Shown: positions 52,761 to 63,003 of the stretch, in pieces
How the letters are laid out: each line of letters begins with the position of its first letter
Position numbering within the stretch: position 1 is the first letter of the stretch
Assembly (NCBI RefSeq): GCF_036227205.1
Contig: NZ_CP109442.1
Coordinates: 2,480,001-2,544,000 of the forward strand
Source of the DNA: Amycolatopsis sp. NBC_01480
GTDB taxonomy: Bacteria; Actinomycetota; Actinomycetes; Mycobacteriales; Pseudonocardiaceae
Reading direction: 5' to 3'
Length of the DNA: 64,000 nucleotides
Notes under the pieces: generated by a model
What the model was told of the DNA's origin: nothing
The model's database searches: none
What the model saw: only the letters and a program-made list of their open reading frames with translations
Translations under genes and position numbers: made by a program

Positions 52761-54638
52761 CTAGACCCCCGGCTTGAGCTGTTCGGTGAAGAACCGGACC
52801 AGGTCTTCCGGCGTCTCCTTGGCCTTGGCGGCGTCGACGCTCACCAGCATCCCGCACACCGGACGGCCGTCGGCCTCGAAGATCAGCAGGCCGGCGAGCT
52901 GGCCGATGCCAGCGACGTACCGGCCCTGCATCCCGCCGCCCGACCAGGTGCCGCGGACGATCTTGCTGCCGCCGCCCATCTGCGTCTGCGCGCCGGCTTC
53001 GAGCACGTCGAGGGTGAGGCCCTGGTAGTACGTCACGGATTTGCCCGCCCCGGTCCCCGAGCCGAACTCGCAGGTCACGGCGCTCTGCGCGGAGACCGTC
53101 CGGGCGAGCACGTCCGCGGGCGCGCACGAGGACCGGCTGGCGACGGTGCCCGCGAGCGGGCGGACGCACGGCGTGAACCCCAGGCTGTCCGGCGAGCCGG
53201 GCTGATCGCAGCCACTCGCCACCGGCGGGGTGCCGGAGCCACCGTTCAGCGTCAACACCAGTACCACCGCCACGATCGCGACGAGCACCAGCGCACCGGC
53301 TCCGATCAGGATCGGCTTCTTCGCGCTCTTCTTCGGCGGCTGCCACAGCTTCACCGGCGGCCCTTGCTGCGTGAACTGGGGCTGCTGCGCCATCGGCTGG
53401 GACGGCGGAAACTGGTGCGGCGCAACAGGTTGACTCTGGTGCGCGGCCACCGGCTGACTCTGATGCGCAGGGACCGGCTGACTCTGATGCGGCGCCGCCC
53501 CCGCGCCGAAGCGCGAGTCCGGGGCCGCGGGCGGGTGGACCGGGGCGAAGGCGGGCACGGTGAGGCTCGGCCCGCCGTCGCCGAGCGGCACGTGGTGCAG
53601 CCCGAACGCGACCGCGGTCTCCGGCTGGTCCTGGGTGGTCGGGACGACGCCGAGGGTCGAGCCGAGCAGCCCGGCCAGCAGCGGCATCCGGCTCGGGCCG
53701 CCGACCAGGTACACGCCGCCGAGCTGCCCGGGGGCCAGGCCGGCGCGGCGGATCGTGGCGGCCAGCAGCTCCGCGCTGCGCAGCAGGCTCGGCCGCACCA
53801 GCGCTTCCAGCTCGGCGCGCGTGACGAGCACGTCGCCGAACGGGTCGGGCATCGGCACCTCGGTCTGCTGGTGGCGCGAAAGGCTTTCCTTGGCGTCGCG
53901 GACATCCTGCAGCAGGGCGCGGCGACGGCGCCGGTCGCCGGTGTTCTCCGGGCGCAGCAGCTGCTGCCACTGCGCGGGGTCGGCGTGCGACACCGACCGT
54001 CCGACGTGGACGAGCAGCGCCTGGTCGATCTCGAGGCTGCCGAGGTCGGGCAGGCCGTCCTCGGCGAGCACCGAGAAGCCCTGGGGGCCGATGCCGACCA
54101 CCGCGCAGTCGAACGTCCCGGCGCCGAGGTCGTACACCGCGAGCGGGCCGTGGTGCGGGGTCTGGGTGCGCAGCGTCGCGTAATGGGCGGCCGCGGCGAC
54201 CGGTTCCGGCACGAGGTGGACGTTCGTGAACCCGGCCCGCGTCGCAGCGTCACGCAGCGTCTGCTGGCGGCTGGCGCCCCAGCCCGCGGGATGGGAGATG
54301 CGAACCTGCCCCGGCCCGCGCGAGAGCTGACGCTCGGTCTCCTCGCCCATCCGCCGGAGCACGGCGGCGAACGCGTCGGCCACGTCGTAGGTGCGCTCGC
54401 CCAGCAGCAGCTTGCCGTCGTCGATGCGGCGCTTGGGGTTCGGCTCGAACCGGCTGGGGTCCAGGCGCGCGCGGCGCTCGGCGTCCTGGCCGACGACCAG
54501 CAGCCCGTCGTCCCCGGCGTACACCGCGGACGACATGGTGACGGAGCCGTCGACCTCGATCGCCCGCGGCCCGCGGCCGAACGCCGAAAGCACACCGACC
54601 GTGCTGGAAGTGCCGAAATCGATCGACAGGACGTCCAC
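52761..54638 (-). CDS. Membrane-anchored Hsp70-family protein with outer C-terminal domain
   Basis: GTG 54638, behind ggaggggag, gives 625 residues. The N-terminal 370 residues form an Hsp70-type actin-like ATPase (LSIDFGTSSTVGVLSAFG, AVYDLGAGTFDCAVVG, VYLVGGPSRMPLLAGLLG). A Gln/Pro/His-rich linker with tandem HQSQPV repeats follows at 390-450. A TM helix sits at about 455-475 (ILIGAGALVLVAIVAVVLVLTL), and an outer domain of about 150 residues with paired Cys ends the protein. The substrate-binding domain of true DnaK is absent. It probably links a cytosolic ATPase to an extracellular sensor. The function is not known. Confidence 0.85.
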   Translation of the reverse strand: MDVLSIDFGTSSTVGVLSAFGRGPRAIEVDGSVTMSSAVYAGDDGLLVVGQDAERRARLDPSRFEPNPKRRIDDGKLLLGERTYDVADAFAAVLRRMGEETERQLSRGPGQVRISHPAGWGASRQQTLRDAATRAGFTNVHLVPEPVAAAAHYATLRTQTPHHGPLAVYDLGAGTFDCAVVGIGPQGFSVLAEDGLPDLGSLEIDQALLVHVGRSVSHADPAQWQQLLRPENTGDRRRRRALLQDVRDAKESLSRHQQTEVPMPDPFGDVLVTRAELEALVRPSLLRSAELLAATIRRAGLAPGQLGGVYLVGGPSRMPLLAGLLGSTLGVVPTTQDQPETAVAFGLHHVPLGDGGPSLTVPAFAPVHPPAAPDSRFGAGAAPHQSQPVPAHQSQPVAAHQSQPVAPHQFPPSQPMAQQPQFTQQGPPVKLWQPPKKSAKKPILIGAGALVLVAIVAVVLVLTLNGGSGTPPVASGCDQPGSPDSLGFTPCVRPLAGTVASRSSCAPADVLARTVSAQSAVTCEFGSGTGAGKSVTYYQGLTLDVLEAGAQTQMGGGSKIVRGTWSGGGMQGRYVAGIGQLAGLLIFEADGRPVCGMLVSVDAAKAKETPEDLVRFFTEQLKPGV

Positions 54639-54670
54639 TCGCTCCCCTCCCGAAGGCCTCGGGCATCGTC

Positions 54671-55672
54671 TCACGAACGGGTGAGCGCCCCGTCCGGGAA
54701 GGGAGTTTCGCGGCTTTCGAAGAACAGCGAGCTGTAGAAGTCGTTCAGCACCACGGCGGCCGGCGCGTGCCGGGCGACCACCGAGGCGGCGGGTTCCGGC
54801 AGGTCAGCGTGGCCGGCGGCGGCCCGGCGGACGTACTCGACGCGGTCGGCCCGCTCCGTCGTGCCCGCGATCTCGGTGACCAGCCAGCTGACCAGCTGAG
54901 TGGTGATGTACGCGCGGTCGTGCCCGGCGTTGAGCTTCGCGAACGCGCGCTCTTCGTCGGTCAGGTCGAAGCGGTCGGACAGCGCGAGCCCGAAATCGGC
55001 GAGGTACACCTGCTCGCCGTCGGTGAGCACATTGCCGAAATGCGCGTCGAAGTGCAGCAGCCCCTGGGCGTTCATGAACTCGACGGCCTCGATCAGCTGC
55101 CGCTCGACGCGCTCGCTCTCCCCGATGTGGCCCGAAAGCCAGTGGTGCAGGTTGTCGGGGAAGTACTCGCAGAACAGCACGATGCTCGACGTCGCGCCGT
55201 CCAGCTCGGCCAGCCGCCGCCGTACTGCCGGGGAGCCGCCCCAGAACTCGACGGAACGCTCGCGCTCGGCCGCGTCGCCGGGCTCGGGCCGGGTCATCGG
55301 CAGCTCCCGCCAGTGGTGCAGCAGCGGGAAGCTCGCGCACTGTCCACTGAGGACCCACCCGGTCGCCATCATGTGCACCGCCAGCTCACGCCACACTCCG
55401 GCGCCGGCCGAACCCAGGCCGTAGTGGAAAAAGACGGGCAGCTCGAACACATTCGCGGTGGACCGCACGTTCCCGGGCGCCCGCTCGAGATCGGTCAGCG
55501 GCACCCGCTTGGCGAACACGGGCACCCCCTCGACGTCCAGCCGCACGGCCGTCCCGCCGATCCCGGTGCTGATCACCGGTGCCGCGTCCAGCAACGCGCC
55601 GAGCTGCCGGTCGCTCAGCAGCGAGAGGGCGGTGGAAACGGTGGTTTGCCGGGCCAGGCGCGGGTTCCCCAT
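54671..55672 (-). CDS. Kinase-like protein (protein-kinase/aminoglycoside-phosphotransferase fold)
   Basis: The 333 residues contain a weak N-lobe (TAVRLDVEGVPVFAKRVPL, with a possible ATP Lys) and a clear catalytic loop LLHFDAHFGNVLTDGEQVYLADFGLALS, where HFDAHFGN is the H-x-D-x4-N form used by kinase-like phosphotransferases and DFG is intact. Between them is SIVLFCEYFPDNLHHWLSG. It may phosphorylate a small molecule or a protein. The adjacent Hsp70-like gene lies 32 bases downstream on the same strand, so the two are probably cotranscribed. Confidence 0.78.
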   Translation of the reverse strand: MGNPRLARQTTVSTALSLLSDRQLGALLDAAPVISTGIGGTAVRLDVEGVPVFAKRVPLTDLERAPGNVRSTANVFELPVFFHYGLGSAGAGVWRELAVHMMATGWVLSGQCASFPLLHHWRELPMTRPEPGDAAERERSVEFWGGSPAVRRRLAELDGATSSIVLFCEYFPDNLHHWLSGHIGESERVERQLIEAVEFMNAQGLLHFDAHFGNVLTDGEQVYLADFGLALSDRFDLTDEERAFAKLNAGHDRAYITTQLVSWLVTEIAGTTERADRVEYVRRAAAGHADLPEPAASVVARHAPAAVVLNDFYSSLFFESRETPFPDGALTRS

Positions 55673-55695
55673 CGGCCCGACCCTACGCGGAAACG

Positions 55696-55734
55696 CCAGG
55701 AGGGCGGCTCCCCGATGGGGAACCGCCCTCCTGG
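55696..55734. terminator. clpC terminator hairpin
   Basis: The 18-base arms at 55696-55713 and 55717-55734 (core ccaggagggcgg with its complement) enclose only three bases. It lies 20 bases past the clpC stop on the minus strand, upstream of the kinase-like gene. Confidence 0.75.
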
Positions 55735-55754
55735 TGAACTACTCGGCCGAGACG

Positions 55755-58313
55755 TCAGTCCGTTTCGGACTCCCGGTTCTCCTCGTGGCCCGCGGCCCCG
55801 ATGGAAACCGGCGGCGCGTCCGGGACGGACGACGGGCGCTTCTCACCACGGAAGGTGAAGTGGGCTTCGTCGTCGCGGTCCTCGGGGTTGCCGCTCCAGC
55901 CTTCGACGTCGACCAGGATGATCTGGCCGGCCTCGATCTCGCCGAAGAGGATCTTCTCCGAGAGCTGGTCCTCGATCTCGCGCTGGATCGTGCGACGCAG
56001 CGGCCGCGCGCCCAGCACCGGGTCGAACCCGCGCTTGGCCAGCAGCGACTTCGCCTTCCCGGTCAGCTCGATCTCCATGTCCTTGGCCTTGAGCTGCTTC
56101 TCCACCCGCCCGATCATCAGGTCGACCATCTGGATGATCTGGTCCTGGGTCAGCTGGTGGAACACGATGATGTCATCGATCCGGTTCAGGAACTCCGGCC
56201 GGAAATGCTTCTTCATTTCCTCGTTGACCTTCTGCTTCATCTTCTCGTAGCGGTTCGAAACGTCCGCTCCGGAAGAGAAGCCGAGGCTGACGGACTTGGA
56301 GATGTCCGACGTGCCCAGGTTCGAGGTGAAGATCAGCACCGTGTTCTTGAAGTCGACGGTCCGGCCCTGGCCATCGGTCAGGCGGCCGTCTTCCAGCACC
56401 TGCAGGAGCGTGTTGTAGATCTCCTGGTGCGCCTTCTCGATCTCGTCGAACAGCACCACCGAGAACGGCTTGCGCCGCACCTTCTCGGTCAGCTGGCCGC
56501 CCTCTTCGTAGCCGACGTACCCGGGAGGGGCACCGAAGAGCCGCGAGGCGGTGTAGCGGTCGTGGAACTCGCCCATGTCGATCTGGATGAGCGCGTCGTC
56601 CTCGCCGAACAGGAACGCCGCGAGCGCCTTCGACAGCTCGGTCTTACCGACACCGGACGGGCCGGCGAAGATGAACGAGCCCGACGGCCGCTTCGGGTCC
56701 TTCAACCCGGCGCGGGTACGGCGGATCGCCTGGGACACGGCCTTGACCGCGTCCTCCTGCCCGATGATGCGCTTGTGGAGCTCTTCCTCCATGCGCAGCA
56801 GCCGGGTGGTCTCCTCCTCGGTCAGCTTGAACACCGGGATGCCGGTCCAGTTGGCCAGCACCTCCGCGATCTGCTCGTCGTCGACCTCGGCGACGACGTC
56901 GAGGTCGCCGTCCTTCCACTGCTTCTCCCGCTCGCCCTTCTGGCCGAGGAGCGTCTTCTCCTCGTCACGCAGGCGGGCGGCCCGCTCGAAGTCCTGCGCG
57001 TCTATCGCGGACTCCTTGTCCCGGCGGACGTCGGCGATCTTCTCGTCGAACTCGCGCAGGTCCGGCGGCGCGGTCATGCGGCGGATGCGCATCCGGGCGC
57101 CGGCCTCGTCGATCAGGTCGATCGCCTTGTCCGGCAGGAACCGGTCGTTGATGTACCGGTCGGCCAGCGTGGCGGCCGCGACCAGCGCCGAGTCGGTGAT
57201 CGAGACGCGGTGGTGCGCCTCGTACCGGTCCCGCAGTCCCTTGAGGATCTCGATCGTGTGCTCGAGCGACGGCTCGCCGACCTGGATCGGCTGGAAGCGG
57301 CGCTCCAGCGCGGCGTCCTTCTCGATGTACTTGCGGTACTCCTCGAGCGTGGTCGCGCCGATCGTCTGCAGCTCACCGCGGGCCAGCATCGGCTTCAGGA
57401 TCGAAGCCGCGTCGATGGCACCCTCGGCGGCACCCGCGCCGACGAGCGTGTGCAGCTCGTCGATGAACAGGATGATGTCGCCGCGGGTCTTGATCTCCTT
57501 GAGCACCTTCTTCAGGCGCTCTTCGAAGTCACCGCGGTACCGCGAGCCGGCGACCAGCGAGCCCAGGTCCAGCGTGTAGAGCTGCTTGTCCTTCAGCGTC
57601 TCGGGCACCTCGCCCTTGACGATGGACTGCGCCAGCCCCTCGACGACGGCGGTCTTGCCGACGCCGGGCTCGCCGATCAGGACCGGGTTGTTCTTGGTCC
57701 GGCGGGACAGCACCTGCATGACCCGCTCGATCTCCTTGCCGCGCCCGATGACCGGGTCGAGCTTGCCCTCGCGGGCGAGCACGGTCATGTTGCGGCCGAA
57801 CTGGTCGAGCACCAGCGACGACGACGGCGTGCCCTCGCCGCGGCCGGAGCCGGACTCGGTCGACTTCTCGCCGGTCTGGTAGCCCGACAGGAGCTGCAGC
57901 ACCTGCTGGCGCACCCGGTTCAGGTCCGCGCCGAGCTTGACGAGCACCTGTGCGGCGACGCCCTCGCCCTCGCGGATCAGCCCGAGCAGGATGTGCTCCG
58001 TGCCGATGTAGTTGTGGCCGAGCTGCAGCGCTTCGCGCAGCGACAGCTCCAGCACCTTCTTCGCCCGCGGCGTGAACGGGATGTGCCCGCTCGGCGCCTG
58101 CTGACCCTGGCCGATGATCTCTTCGACCTGCTGGCGCACTCCCTCGAGGGCAATGCCCAGCGACTCGAGCGCCTTGGCGGCGACACCCTCACCCTCGTGG
58201 ATCAGACCCAGGAGGATGTGCTCGGTGCCGATGTAGTTGTGGTTGAGCATCCGGGCCTCTTCTTGGGCCAGGACGACCACCCGCCTCGCGCGGTCGGTGA
58301 ACCTCTCAAACAT
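55755..58313 (-). CDS. clpC: ATP-dependent Clp protease ATP-binding subunit ClpC
   Basis: The ATG at 58313, behind gaggga, gives 852 residues (M. tuberculosis ClpC1 has 848). Two Clp N repeats lie at 1-140 ([37 protein letters not shown]). D1 carries Walker A GEPGVGKT near 215, a UVR-like middle domain lies near 420-460, and D2 has [17 protein letters not shown] near 555. The C-terminal tail [11 protein letters not shown] precedes the end. It unfolds substrates for ClpP. It lies between the kinase-like gene and the iron-controlled gene, with lsr2 and lysS following as in mycobacteria. Confidence 0.97.
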   Translation of the reverse strand: MFERFTDRARRVVVLAQEEARMLNHNYIGTEHILLGLIHEGEGVAAKALESLGIALEGVRQQVEEIIGQGQQAPSGHIPFTPRAKKVLELSLREALQLGHNYIGTEHILLGLIREGEGVAAQVLVKLGADLNRVRQQVLQLLSGYQTGEKSTESGSGRGEGTPSSSLVLDQFGRNMTVLAREGKLDPVIGRGKEIERVMQVLSRRTKNNPVLIGEPGVGKTAVVEGLAQSIVKGEVPETLKDKQLYTLDLGSLVAGSRYRGDFEERLKKVLKEIKTRGDIILFIDELHTLVGAGAAEGAIDAASILKPMLARGELQTIGATTLEEYRKYIEKDAALERRFQPIQVGEPSLEHTIEILKGLRDRYEAHHRVSITDSALVAAATLADRYINDRFLPDKAIDLIDEAGARMRIRRMTAPPDLREFDEKIADVRRDKESAIDAQDFERAARLRDEEKTLLGQKGEREKQWKDGDLDVVAEVDDEQIAEVLANWTGIPVFKLTEEETTRLLRMEEELHKRIIGQEDAVKAVSQAIRRTRAGLKDPKRPSGSFIFAGPSGVGKTELSKALAAFLFGEDDALIQIDMGEFHDRYTASRLFGAPPGYVGYEEGGQLTEKVRRKPFSVVLFDEIEKAHQEIYNTLLQVLEDGRLTDGQGRTVDFKNTVLIFTSNLGTSDISKSVSLGFSSGADVSNRYEKMKQKVNEEMKKHFRPEFLNRIDDIIVFHQLTQDQIIQMVDLMIGRVEKQLKAKDMEIELTGKAKSLLAKRGFDPVLGARPLRRTIQREIEDQLSEKILFGEIEAGQIILVDVEGWSGNPEDRDDEAHFTFRGEKRPSSVPDAPPVSIGAAGHEENRESETD

Positions 58314-58680
58314 GCGCACTCCCTCGACTGCTGCGTCGGCGGCCCGTTTCCTTCGTGGAACGCACCCACGACGGACAGCACCGTGCAGACCACTGTAGTA
58401 GCCGCGCGGTCGCGCTGACGTACCACTACTGCCCTCGGTGGTCCTTTCGCACCCGGCCGGTGACCGTGCGGTCACCCCTCATCATCCGGTTGCCCTGCAC
58501 CTTTACGTCAAGCAGAACGTGCGAACCGCCACCCGGATTCCGCCAGGGGCCCCCTGTCCGCTCACCGCGAACACATCGCGTGTGCTGCGAGTTCCACCAA
58601 TTGGGCACCCGATTGGCGTAGCGGGCGATCGTCTGTAAGGTTAGGCAGGCCTAATGAGGTGGGCGGACAGGAGGGCCGCG
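58314..58680. other. Promoter region between clpC and the FhuF-like gene
   Basis: The 367 bases hold no supported gene. On the minus strand, TTGACG (58511-58506) is a reasonable -35 hexamer for clpC with a GATGAT-like -10 about 19 bases on. The iron box at 58636-58654 lies at the other end. A ClgR or HspR site was looked for; none is convincing. Confidence 0.4.
58636..58654 (+). promoter_or_regulatory. Iron box (IdeR/DmdR operator) before the FhuF-like gene
   Basis: TAAGGTTAGGCAGGCCTAA matches 15 of 19 positions of the IdeR/DmdR consensus TTAGGTTAGGCTAACCTAA. It ends 26 bases before the GTG start, over the expected promoter. The gene is therefore predicted to be repressed when iron is plentiful. 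Confidence 0.75.
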
Positions 58681-59505
58681 GTGAACCAGCAGCGGTCCTT
58701 CCGCGATGCCCGCGATGTCGGTGACGGCCTCGCCTCCTCGTTGCTGCGGGTCGGGGGGCTGCAGGAGCGCGGGGAGCTGCGACGCGACGTGCCGGCCGGC
58801 TGGTTCCGCTGCGCCGACCTGCTCGCGCGGCCGGTGCTGTTCGACGAATGGCGCGAGGTGCTGTCGACGTGGCTGACCGGCGAGCACGGGTCGGCGCCGT
58901 CGCAGACCACCGCCAGCTACGTCATGTCCTGGTACCTCCACGTGCCCGCGTACGTCGGCGCGCTGCTGCTGCACCACGAGCGCCGGGTTCCTTCCCTGAA
59001 ACCGGAACGCCTCGCGTTCGGCCTCGGCGAAGACCGCCCGCACCCGGAGGGGATGGCGGTGCTGGGCGACGACTTCTACTGCCTGCCCACCGATCCGGGT
59101 TCGGCGCGGCCGGAGGCCACGGTGGTGCGTGACGAGCGCGCGCTGGCCGGCGTGCTGCGGGCCCAGTACGTGGCCCACGCCGCCCAGTTCGTCCGCGCGT
59201 ACGCGCCGGGCACCCGGCTCGGCCGCCGCATGCTGTGGGCCGCCGCGACGGACGCGCTGGACAACTCGCTCTGGTGGGCCGGCCGCCAAGGCGGCACCCC
59301 GGACGCGGAAGGCGCGGGCGTCGCCGACGCGGCCCTGGTCCTCGACAAGCGTCACCGTCCGTTGACCTCGGCGTCGACCCTGCGGCTGACCGACGGCCCG
59401 GACGGGCACCGCGAGTGGGCTCGCCGTCGCGAGAGCTGCTGCTTCTCCTACCTGCTGCCCGGCGAGGCCGAGTGCGGAGAGTGCCCGCGGGTCTGCTCCC
59501 GCTGA
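58681..59505 (+). CDS. FhuF-like (2Fe-2S) ferric-siderophore reductase
   Basis: The GTG at 58681 follows aggaggg and gives 274 residues. The C-terminus carries the Cys pattern of FhuF-type proteins: RRESCCFSYLLPGEAECGECPR, with Cys-Cys-x10-Cys-x2-Cys binding a 2Fe-2S cluster. Earlier sequence includes ASYVMSWYLHVPAYVGALLLHHERRVPSL, as in actinobacterial (2Fe-2S)-binding proteins. It should reduce ferric siderophores in the cytosol. The iron box upstream fits that job. No siderophore biosynthesis or transport genes are beside it. Confidence 0.88.
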   Translation: MNQQRSFRDARDVGDGLASSLLRVGGLQERGELRRDVPAGWFRCADLLARPVLFDEWREVLSTWLTGEHGSAPSQTTASYVMSWYLHVPAYVGALLLHHERRVPSLKPERLAFGLGEDRPHPEGMAVLGDDFYCLPTDPGSARPEATVVRDERALAGVLRAQYVAHAAQFVRAYAPGTRLGRRMLWAAATDALDNSLWWAGRQGGTPDAEGAGVADAALVLDKRHRPLTSASTLRLTDGPDGHREWARRRESCCFSYLLPGEAECGECPRVCSR

Positions 59506-59982
59506 CGGATTAGCCCGGCCGGGTGGACTTTCCGCAGGTCCGGACTCGATCACCGGAGACGGGGCCCGGCACGGTCGGTGAATAAGCGGAATCCGTGCGG
59601 GAATGGGGGCACCGGCGCGGAAATGATCGCTGCAATCGACAAGTTGCCGATGGCAAAGTGGTGGGCACTCGCGTCCGCCGCGCAGCCGGTCGCCGACACG
59701 GTGTAAACAATGGCTGCTGATCCGGGAATCAGCGGACCGCTTGCCGGAGGCATGCACGTGCAACGCGAAGGCGGTTCACGGAACAGCTCGCGTGCACGCG
59801 CAGGCGATCCGGATATACCGGCCGAACGAGACGGCCCGAGTCATGGCCGGAGTGATGGCCGACACGTCGCCGTCGATAACGCCGCAGTCAGCGGTCCGCG
59901 CGCCGCTGAGCCGGACAGGAAACGGACAACAAAAACGGCCGCCGGAGATAACCCGGCGGCCGCCTCGAAGCGTCGGAGCCCC
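59506..59982. other. 477-base region between the FhuF-like gene and lsr2
   Basis: No ORF here has a ribosome site, family resemblance or a normal codon pattern. Apart from the lsr2 terminator at its right end, I see no repeat, RNA gene or promoter. Confidence 0.5.
59931..59962 (-). terminator. Intrinsic terminator of lsr2
   Basis: The ten-base arms cggccgccgg (59936-59945) and ccggcggccg (59953-59962) enclose seven bases. On the minus strand the hairpin is followed by five T. The hairpin begins 20 bases after the lsr2 stop. It is a textbook Rho-independent terminator, rather rare in this window. Confidence 0.85.
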
Positions 59983-60336
59983 TCAGTTCTTCTTGTGGTA
60001 AGCCTCCACGACCTCGGACGGGATGCGTCCGCGATCGGAAACCTGGTAGCCGTTCTTCCGCGCCCAGGAGCGAATCGCCTGGTTCTGCTCGCGGTCGACG
60101 GTGGCCGGCCGCGCCGCCGCCTTCCCGCCCGCGACCGGACGAAGGGCCGCGCGCTTACGGCCACCGGCGCGGCGCGCGTGCTCGACGTACTGGGCGAGCG
60201 CGTCGCGCAACTCCTCGGCGTTTTCCGAGGACAAGTCGATCTGGTAGCTCACGCCATCCAAACCGAACTCGAGAGTCTCTTCGGCCTCACTGCCGTCGAG
60301 GTCATCAACCAGCGAGACCAGCACCTTCTGTGCCAT
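59983..60336 (-). CDS. lsr2: Nucleoid-associated protein Lsr2
   Basis: The 117 residues match Lsr2 (112 in M. tuberculosis). The oligomerisation domain [34 protein letters not shown] lies at 2-60. A basic linker leads to the DNA-binding domain with [26 protein letters not shown], where the Arg-Gly-Arg inserts in AT-rich minor grooves. It silences AT-rich and foreign genes. The ribosome site gcaggaggaaac is strong. It stands between clpC and lysS as in mycobacteria. Confidence 0.97.
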   Translation of the reverse strand: MAQKVLVSLVDDLDGSEAEETLEFGLDGVSYQIDLSSENAEELRDALAQYVEHARRAGGRKRAALRPVAGGKAAARPATVDREQNQAIRSWARKNGYQVSDRGRIPSEVVEAYHKKN

Positions 60337-60412
60337 CTGTTTCCTCCTGCGGGGGGCTTACGCGAATGATCTGGGTACGGGGCGAGCCCCGGGACAGAAG
60401 TCTTTGACTCCT

Positions 60413-60444
60413 GTATTAATACCCGCTCATCCCGGCCTGTGCAA
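60413..60444 (-). promoter_or_regulatory. Candidate lsr2 promoter
   Basis: On the minus strand TTGCAC (60444-60439) and TATTAA (60421-60416) are spaced by 17 bases. They lie about 80 bases before the lsr2 ATG. The gtattaatac palindrome at 60413-60422 may bind Lsr2 itself, which prefers AT-rich DNA. Confidence 0.4.
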
Positions 60445-60483
60445 ATCTCGATTGAGATAAACCTCGCCGGTTCTGCGCGACGG

Positions 60484-61992
60484 CTATTCGGGCCGGACGA
60501 GCGGGAAGAGGATCGTCTCCCGGATACCGAGCCCGGTCAGCGCCATCAGCAGCCGGTCGACACCCATTCCGACACCGCCGCTCGGGGGCATTCCGTACTC
60601 GAGCGCCCGGAGGAAATCTTCGTCGAGAGGCATGGCTTCGCTATCGCCCCCGGCGGCCAGCCGGGACTGTTCCGTGAGCCGCTGGCGTTCCACCACCGGG
60701 TCCACCAGTTCGGAGTAACCGGTCGCGAGTTCGAAACCGCGTATGTAGAGGTCCCACTTCTCCGCGACCCCCGCACGGGTGCGGTGCTGCCTGGTCAGCG
60801 GGGAGGTCTCCAGCGGAAAATCACGGACAAAAGTGGGAGCCTGAAGATCGTCGCCGACGAGGTGTTCCCACAGTTCTTCCACGAGTTTGCCGTGCGCGAG
60901 CTTCGGATCGACCTCGATAGCCCGCGCTTCGGCGAACTTGTGCAGTGCCTCGGCCGGCGTCTCCGGCGTCACTTCTTCACCAAGCGCGGCGGAGAGCGAC
61001 TCGTACATCCCGAGCGTCGTCCATTCGCCGGAAAGGTCGTACTCCGTACCATCCGCGAGCGTGACGATCTGGGTGCCGAGGACGTTCTCCGCGGCCTCCT
61101 GGATCAGCTCGCGCGTCATCACCGCATTGGTGTCGTACGTGGCGTAGGCCTCGTAGTACTCCAGCATCGCGAACTCGGGCGAGTGCGAGGAGTCGCTGCC
61201 CTCGTTGCGGAAGTTCCGGTTGATCTCGAAAACCTTCTCGATCCCGCCGACCACACAGCGCTTGAGGTACAGCTCGGGCGCGATCCGGAGGTACAGGTCG
61301 AGGTCGAACGCATTCGAATGCGTGACGAAAGGCCGGGCCGCGGCGCCGCCGTGCAAGGTCTGCAACATCGGCGTCTCGACCTCGGTGAATCCACGCCGGT
61401 GGAACGACTCGCGCAACGAGCGCACGACGCCGGCGCGGGTGCGCACCACATCACGGGCGCGGTCGCGCAGAATCAGGTCGACATAACGCTGCCGGATTCG
61501 CGTTTCCTCGGCCAGCTCCTTGTGCGCGACGGGCAGCGGGCGCAACGCCTTGGACGTGAGCTGCCACTTGTCCGCCATCACGGAAAGCTCACCGCGCTTG
61601 GAAGTGATCACCTCGCCCTCGACGAATACGTGGTCACCGAGATCGACATCGGACTTCCACGCCGCGAGCGCCTGCTCGCCGACCTTCGCGAGGCTGATCA
61701 TCGCCTGCAGTTCCGTGCCCCCGCCCTCACGAAGAGTGGCGAAACACAGTTTGCCCGTATTGCGGAGAAACATCACCCTGCCGGTGACGCCGACCGTCTG
61801 ACCAGTGCTGGTGTCGGCCGGGAGATCCGAATGCGCCGCCCGGATCTCGGCCAGCGAGTGGGTGCGGGGAACCTCGACGGGGTAAGGATCGGCACCCTCC
61901 GCGATTATCCGGTCGCGCTTGTCCCGGCGGACCCGCATCTGTTCGGGCAGGTCGTCATCGGGCAGCGCGTCGGACGCGGGGAATTCGGTCAT
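60484..61992 (-). CDS. lysS: Lysyl-tRNA synthetase
   Basis: The 502 residues are a full class II LysRS. The N-terminal OB-fold anticodon domain ([26 protein letters not shown]) lies at about 50-150. Motif 1 is near [23 protein letters not shown], motif 2 is [23 protein letters not shown] and motif 3 is [15 protein letters not shown] near the end. It charges tRNA-Lys. A second lysyl-tRNA synthetase (LysX type) fused to a membrane domain occurs in some actinobacteria, but this one has no TM region. Confidence 0.97.
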   Translation of the reverse strand: MTEFPASDALPDDDLPEQMRVRRDKRDRIIAEGADPYPVEVPRTHSLAEIRAAHSDLPADTSTGQTVGVTGRVMFLRNTGKLCFATLREGGGTELQAMISLAKVGEQALAAWKSDVDLGDHVFVEGEVITSKRGELSVMADKWQLTSKALRPLPVAHKELAEETRIRQRYVDLILRDRARDVVRTRAGVVRSLRESFHRRGFTEVETPMLQTLHGGAAARPFVTHSNAFDLDLYLRIAPELYLKRCVVGGIEKVFEINRNFRNEGSDSSHSPEFAMLEYYEAYATYDTNAVMTRELIQEAAENVLGTQIVTLADGTEYDLSGEWTTLGMYESLSAALGEEVTPETPAEALHKFAEARAIEVDPKLAHGKLVEELWEHLVGDDLQAPTFVRDFPLETSPLTRQHRTRAGVAEKWDLYIRGFELATGYSELVDPVVERQRLTEQSRLAAGGDSEAMPLDEDFLRALEYGMPPSGGVGMGVDRLLMALTGLGIRETILFPLVRPE

Positions 61993-62087
61993 GGCGCATA
62001 GCGTACGAAGCCGATGACCGCCTACGCCAACCGGATTACCCTTGGCGTCGCGAGGCCCCGGCCTTTCGCGTATTAGGCTGAGATCTT

Positions 62088-62855
62088 GTGACCGAACCCA
62101 CGCATGACCCGGAACTGCACTCCCGGCGCGCCTCGTCGTTCGGCGAAGAGGCGGCCGCGTACGCCGAGCACCGGCCCGATTACCCGCGGGCGGCGCTGGC
62201 CTGGGCCCTGGAAGGCGTGGCCCATCCGGCGAAAGACGCGCTGGACCTGGCGGCGGGCACGGGAAAGCTCACCCAGGGGCTGGTGGAGCTGGGCGTTTCC
62301 GTGACGGCGGTGGAGCCGGACCCGGGCATGCTGGCCGAGCTGACCCGGCTGCTGCCGGACGTCACCGCGCTGCTCGGCAAGGCCGAGGAGATCCCGCTGC
62401 CCGACGCGTCGGTGGACGCGGTGTTCATCGGCCAGGCGCTGCACTGGTTCGACCTGGAGCCGGCGTTCGCCGAGATAGCGCGGGTGCTGCGGCCGGGCGG
62501 GATCGTGCTGCCGCTGTGGAACCACGACGACGTGAGCGTGTCGTGGGTCGCCGAGTTCTCCGCCATCGTGCGCAGTGGCGTCAGCCAGGCTTGGGCCAGC
62601 GGTGAGCGGACGCTGGACACGCCGCCGGGTTTCGCGCCGTTCGAGGAGAACCGGTTCAACCACGCGCAACGGCGGACCGTCGACTCGCTGCTGGCCACGG
62701 TTTCCACCCATTCGCACCTGCTGGTCGCCGAGCCGGCCGAGCGCGACCGCGTTCTCACCGCGGCACGCGAGTACCTGCTCTCCAACCCGGCCACCGGAAA
62801 CGGCGAGTTCGACCTGCCGCTGCTGACCACCGCGTTCCGCGCCCGGCGGCTCTGA
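62088..62855 (+). CDS. Class I SAM-dependent methyltransferase
   Basis: The 255 residues start at a [23 protein letters not shown] precedes motif I ([18 protein letters not shown]); [14 protein letters not shown] is motif Post-I and [39 protein letters not shown] the later motifs. It resembles the UbiE/Coq5 and trans-aconitate-type small-molecule methyltransferases. The substrate is unknown. It precedes the riboswitch-controlled exporter with a gap of about 70 bases and is probably separate. Confidence 0.88.
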   Translation: MTEPTHDPELHSRRASSFGEEAAAYAEHRPDYPRAALAWALEGVAHPAKDALDLAAGTGKLTQGLVELGVSVTAVEPDPGMLAELTRLLPDVTALLGKAEEIPLPDASVDAVFIGQALHWFDLEPAFAEIARVLRPGGIVLPLWNHDDVSVSWVAEFSAIVRSGVSQAWASGERTLDTPPGFAPFEENRFNHAQRRTVDSLLATVSTHSHLLVAEPAERDRVLTAAREYLLSNPATGNGEFDLPLLTTAFRARRL

Positions 62856-62926
62856 CCCCCGGCGACGAAGGTCACCAGCCACGGCGGCGGGGCGGTGCTA
62901 ATTTCATAGGTGACGCCGCAAGCGTC

Positions 62927-62966
62927 CCGGACGAGAGCGTCGTACCCGGTCAGGACAAGACGACGC
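62927..62966 (+). promoter_or_regulatory. Guanidine-III riboswitch (ykkC-III class)
   Basis: The 40-base core begins CCGGACGAG, continues TACCCGG, then TCAGGACAAGACG and ends in cgacgc. These are the conserved blocks of the guanidine-III aptamer known from Thermobifida fusca, differing in the P2 stem by paired changes (gcgtcg with cgacgc). The conserved pseudoknot pairings CCGG/CCGG and the stem are kept. It lies 37 bases before the start of an SMR gene, the usual genetic partner. Just after it, gcagtg and cactgc (62965-62970, 62984-62989) can form a second hairpin next to the gaaagg ribosome site, giving a route for control of translation. Confidence 0.88.
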
Positions 62967-63003
62967 AGTGCCCCTGAAAAAGTCACTGCGAAAGGCTCCG
63001 CTC

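Noticed and set aside
59506..59930. Possible short genes between the FhuF-like gene and lsr2
   Set aside because: No ribosome sites, no recognisable proteins and random composition.
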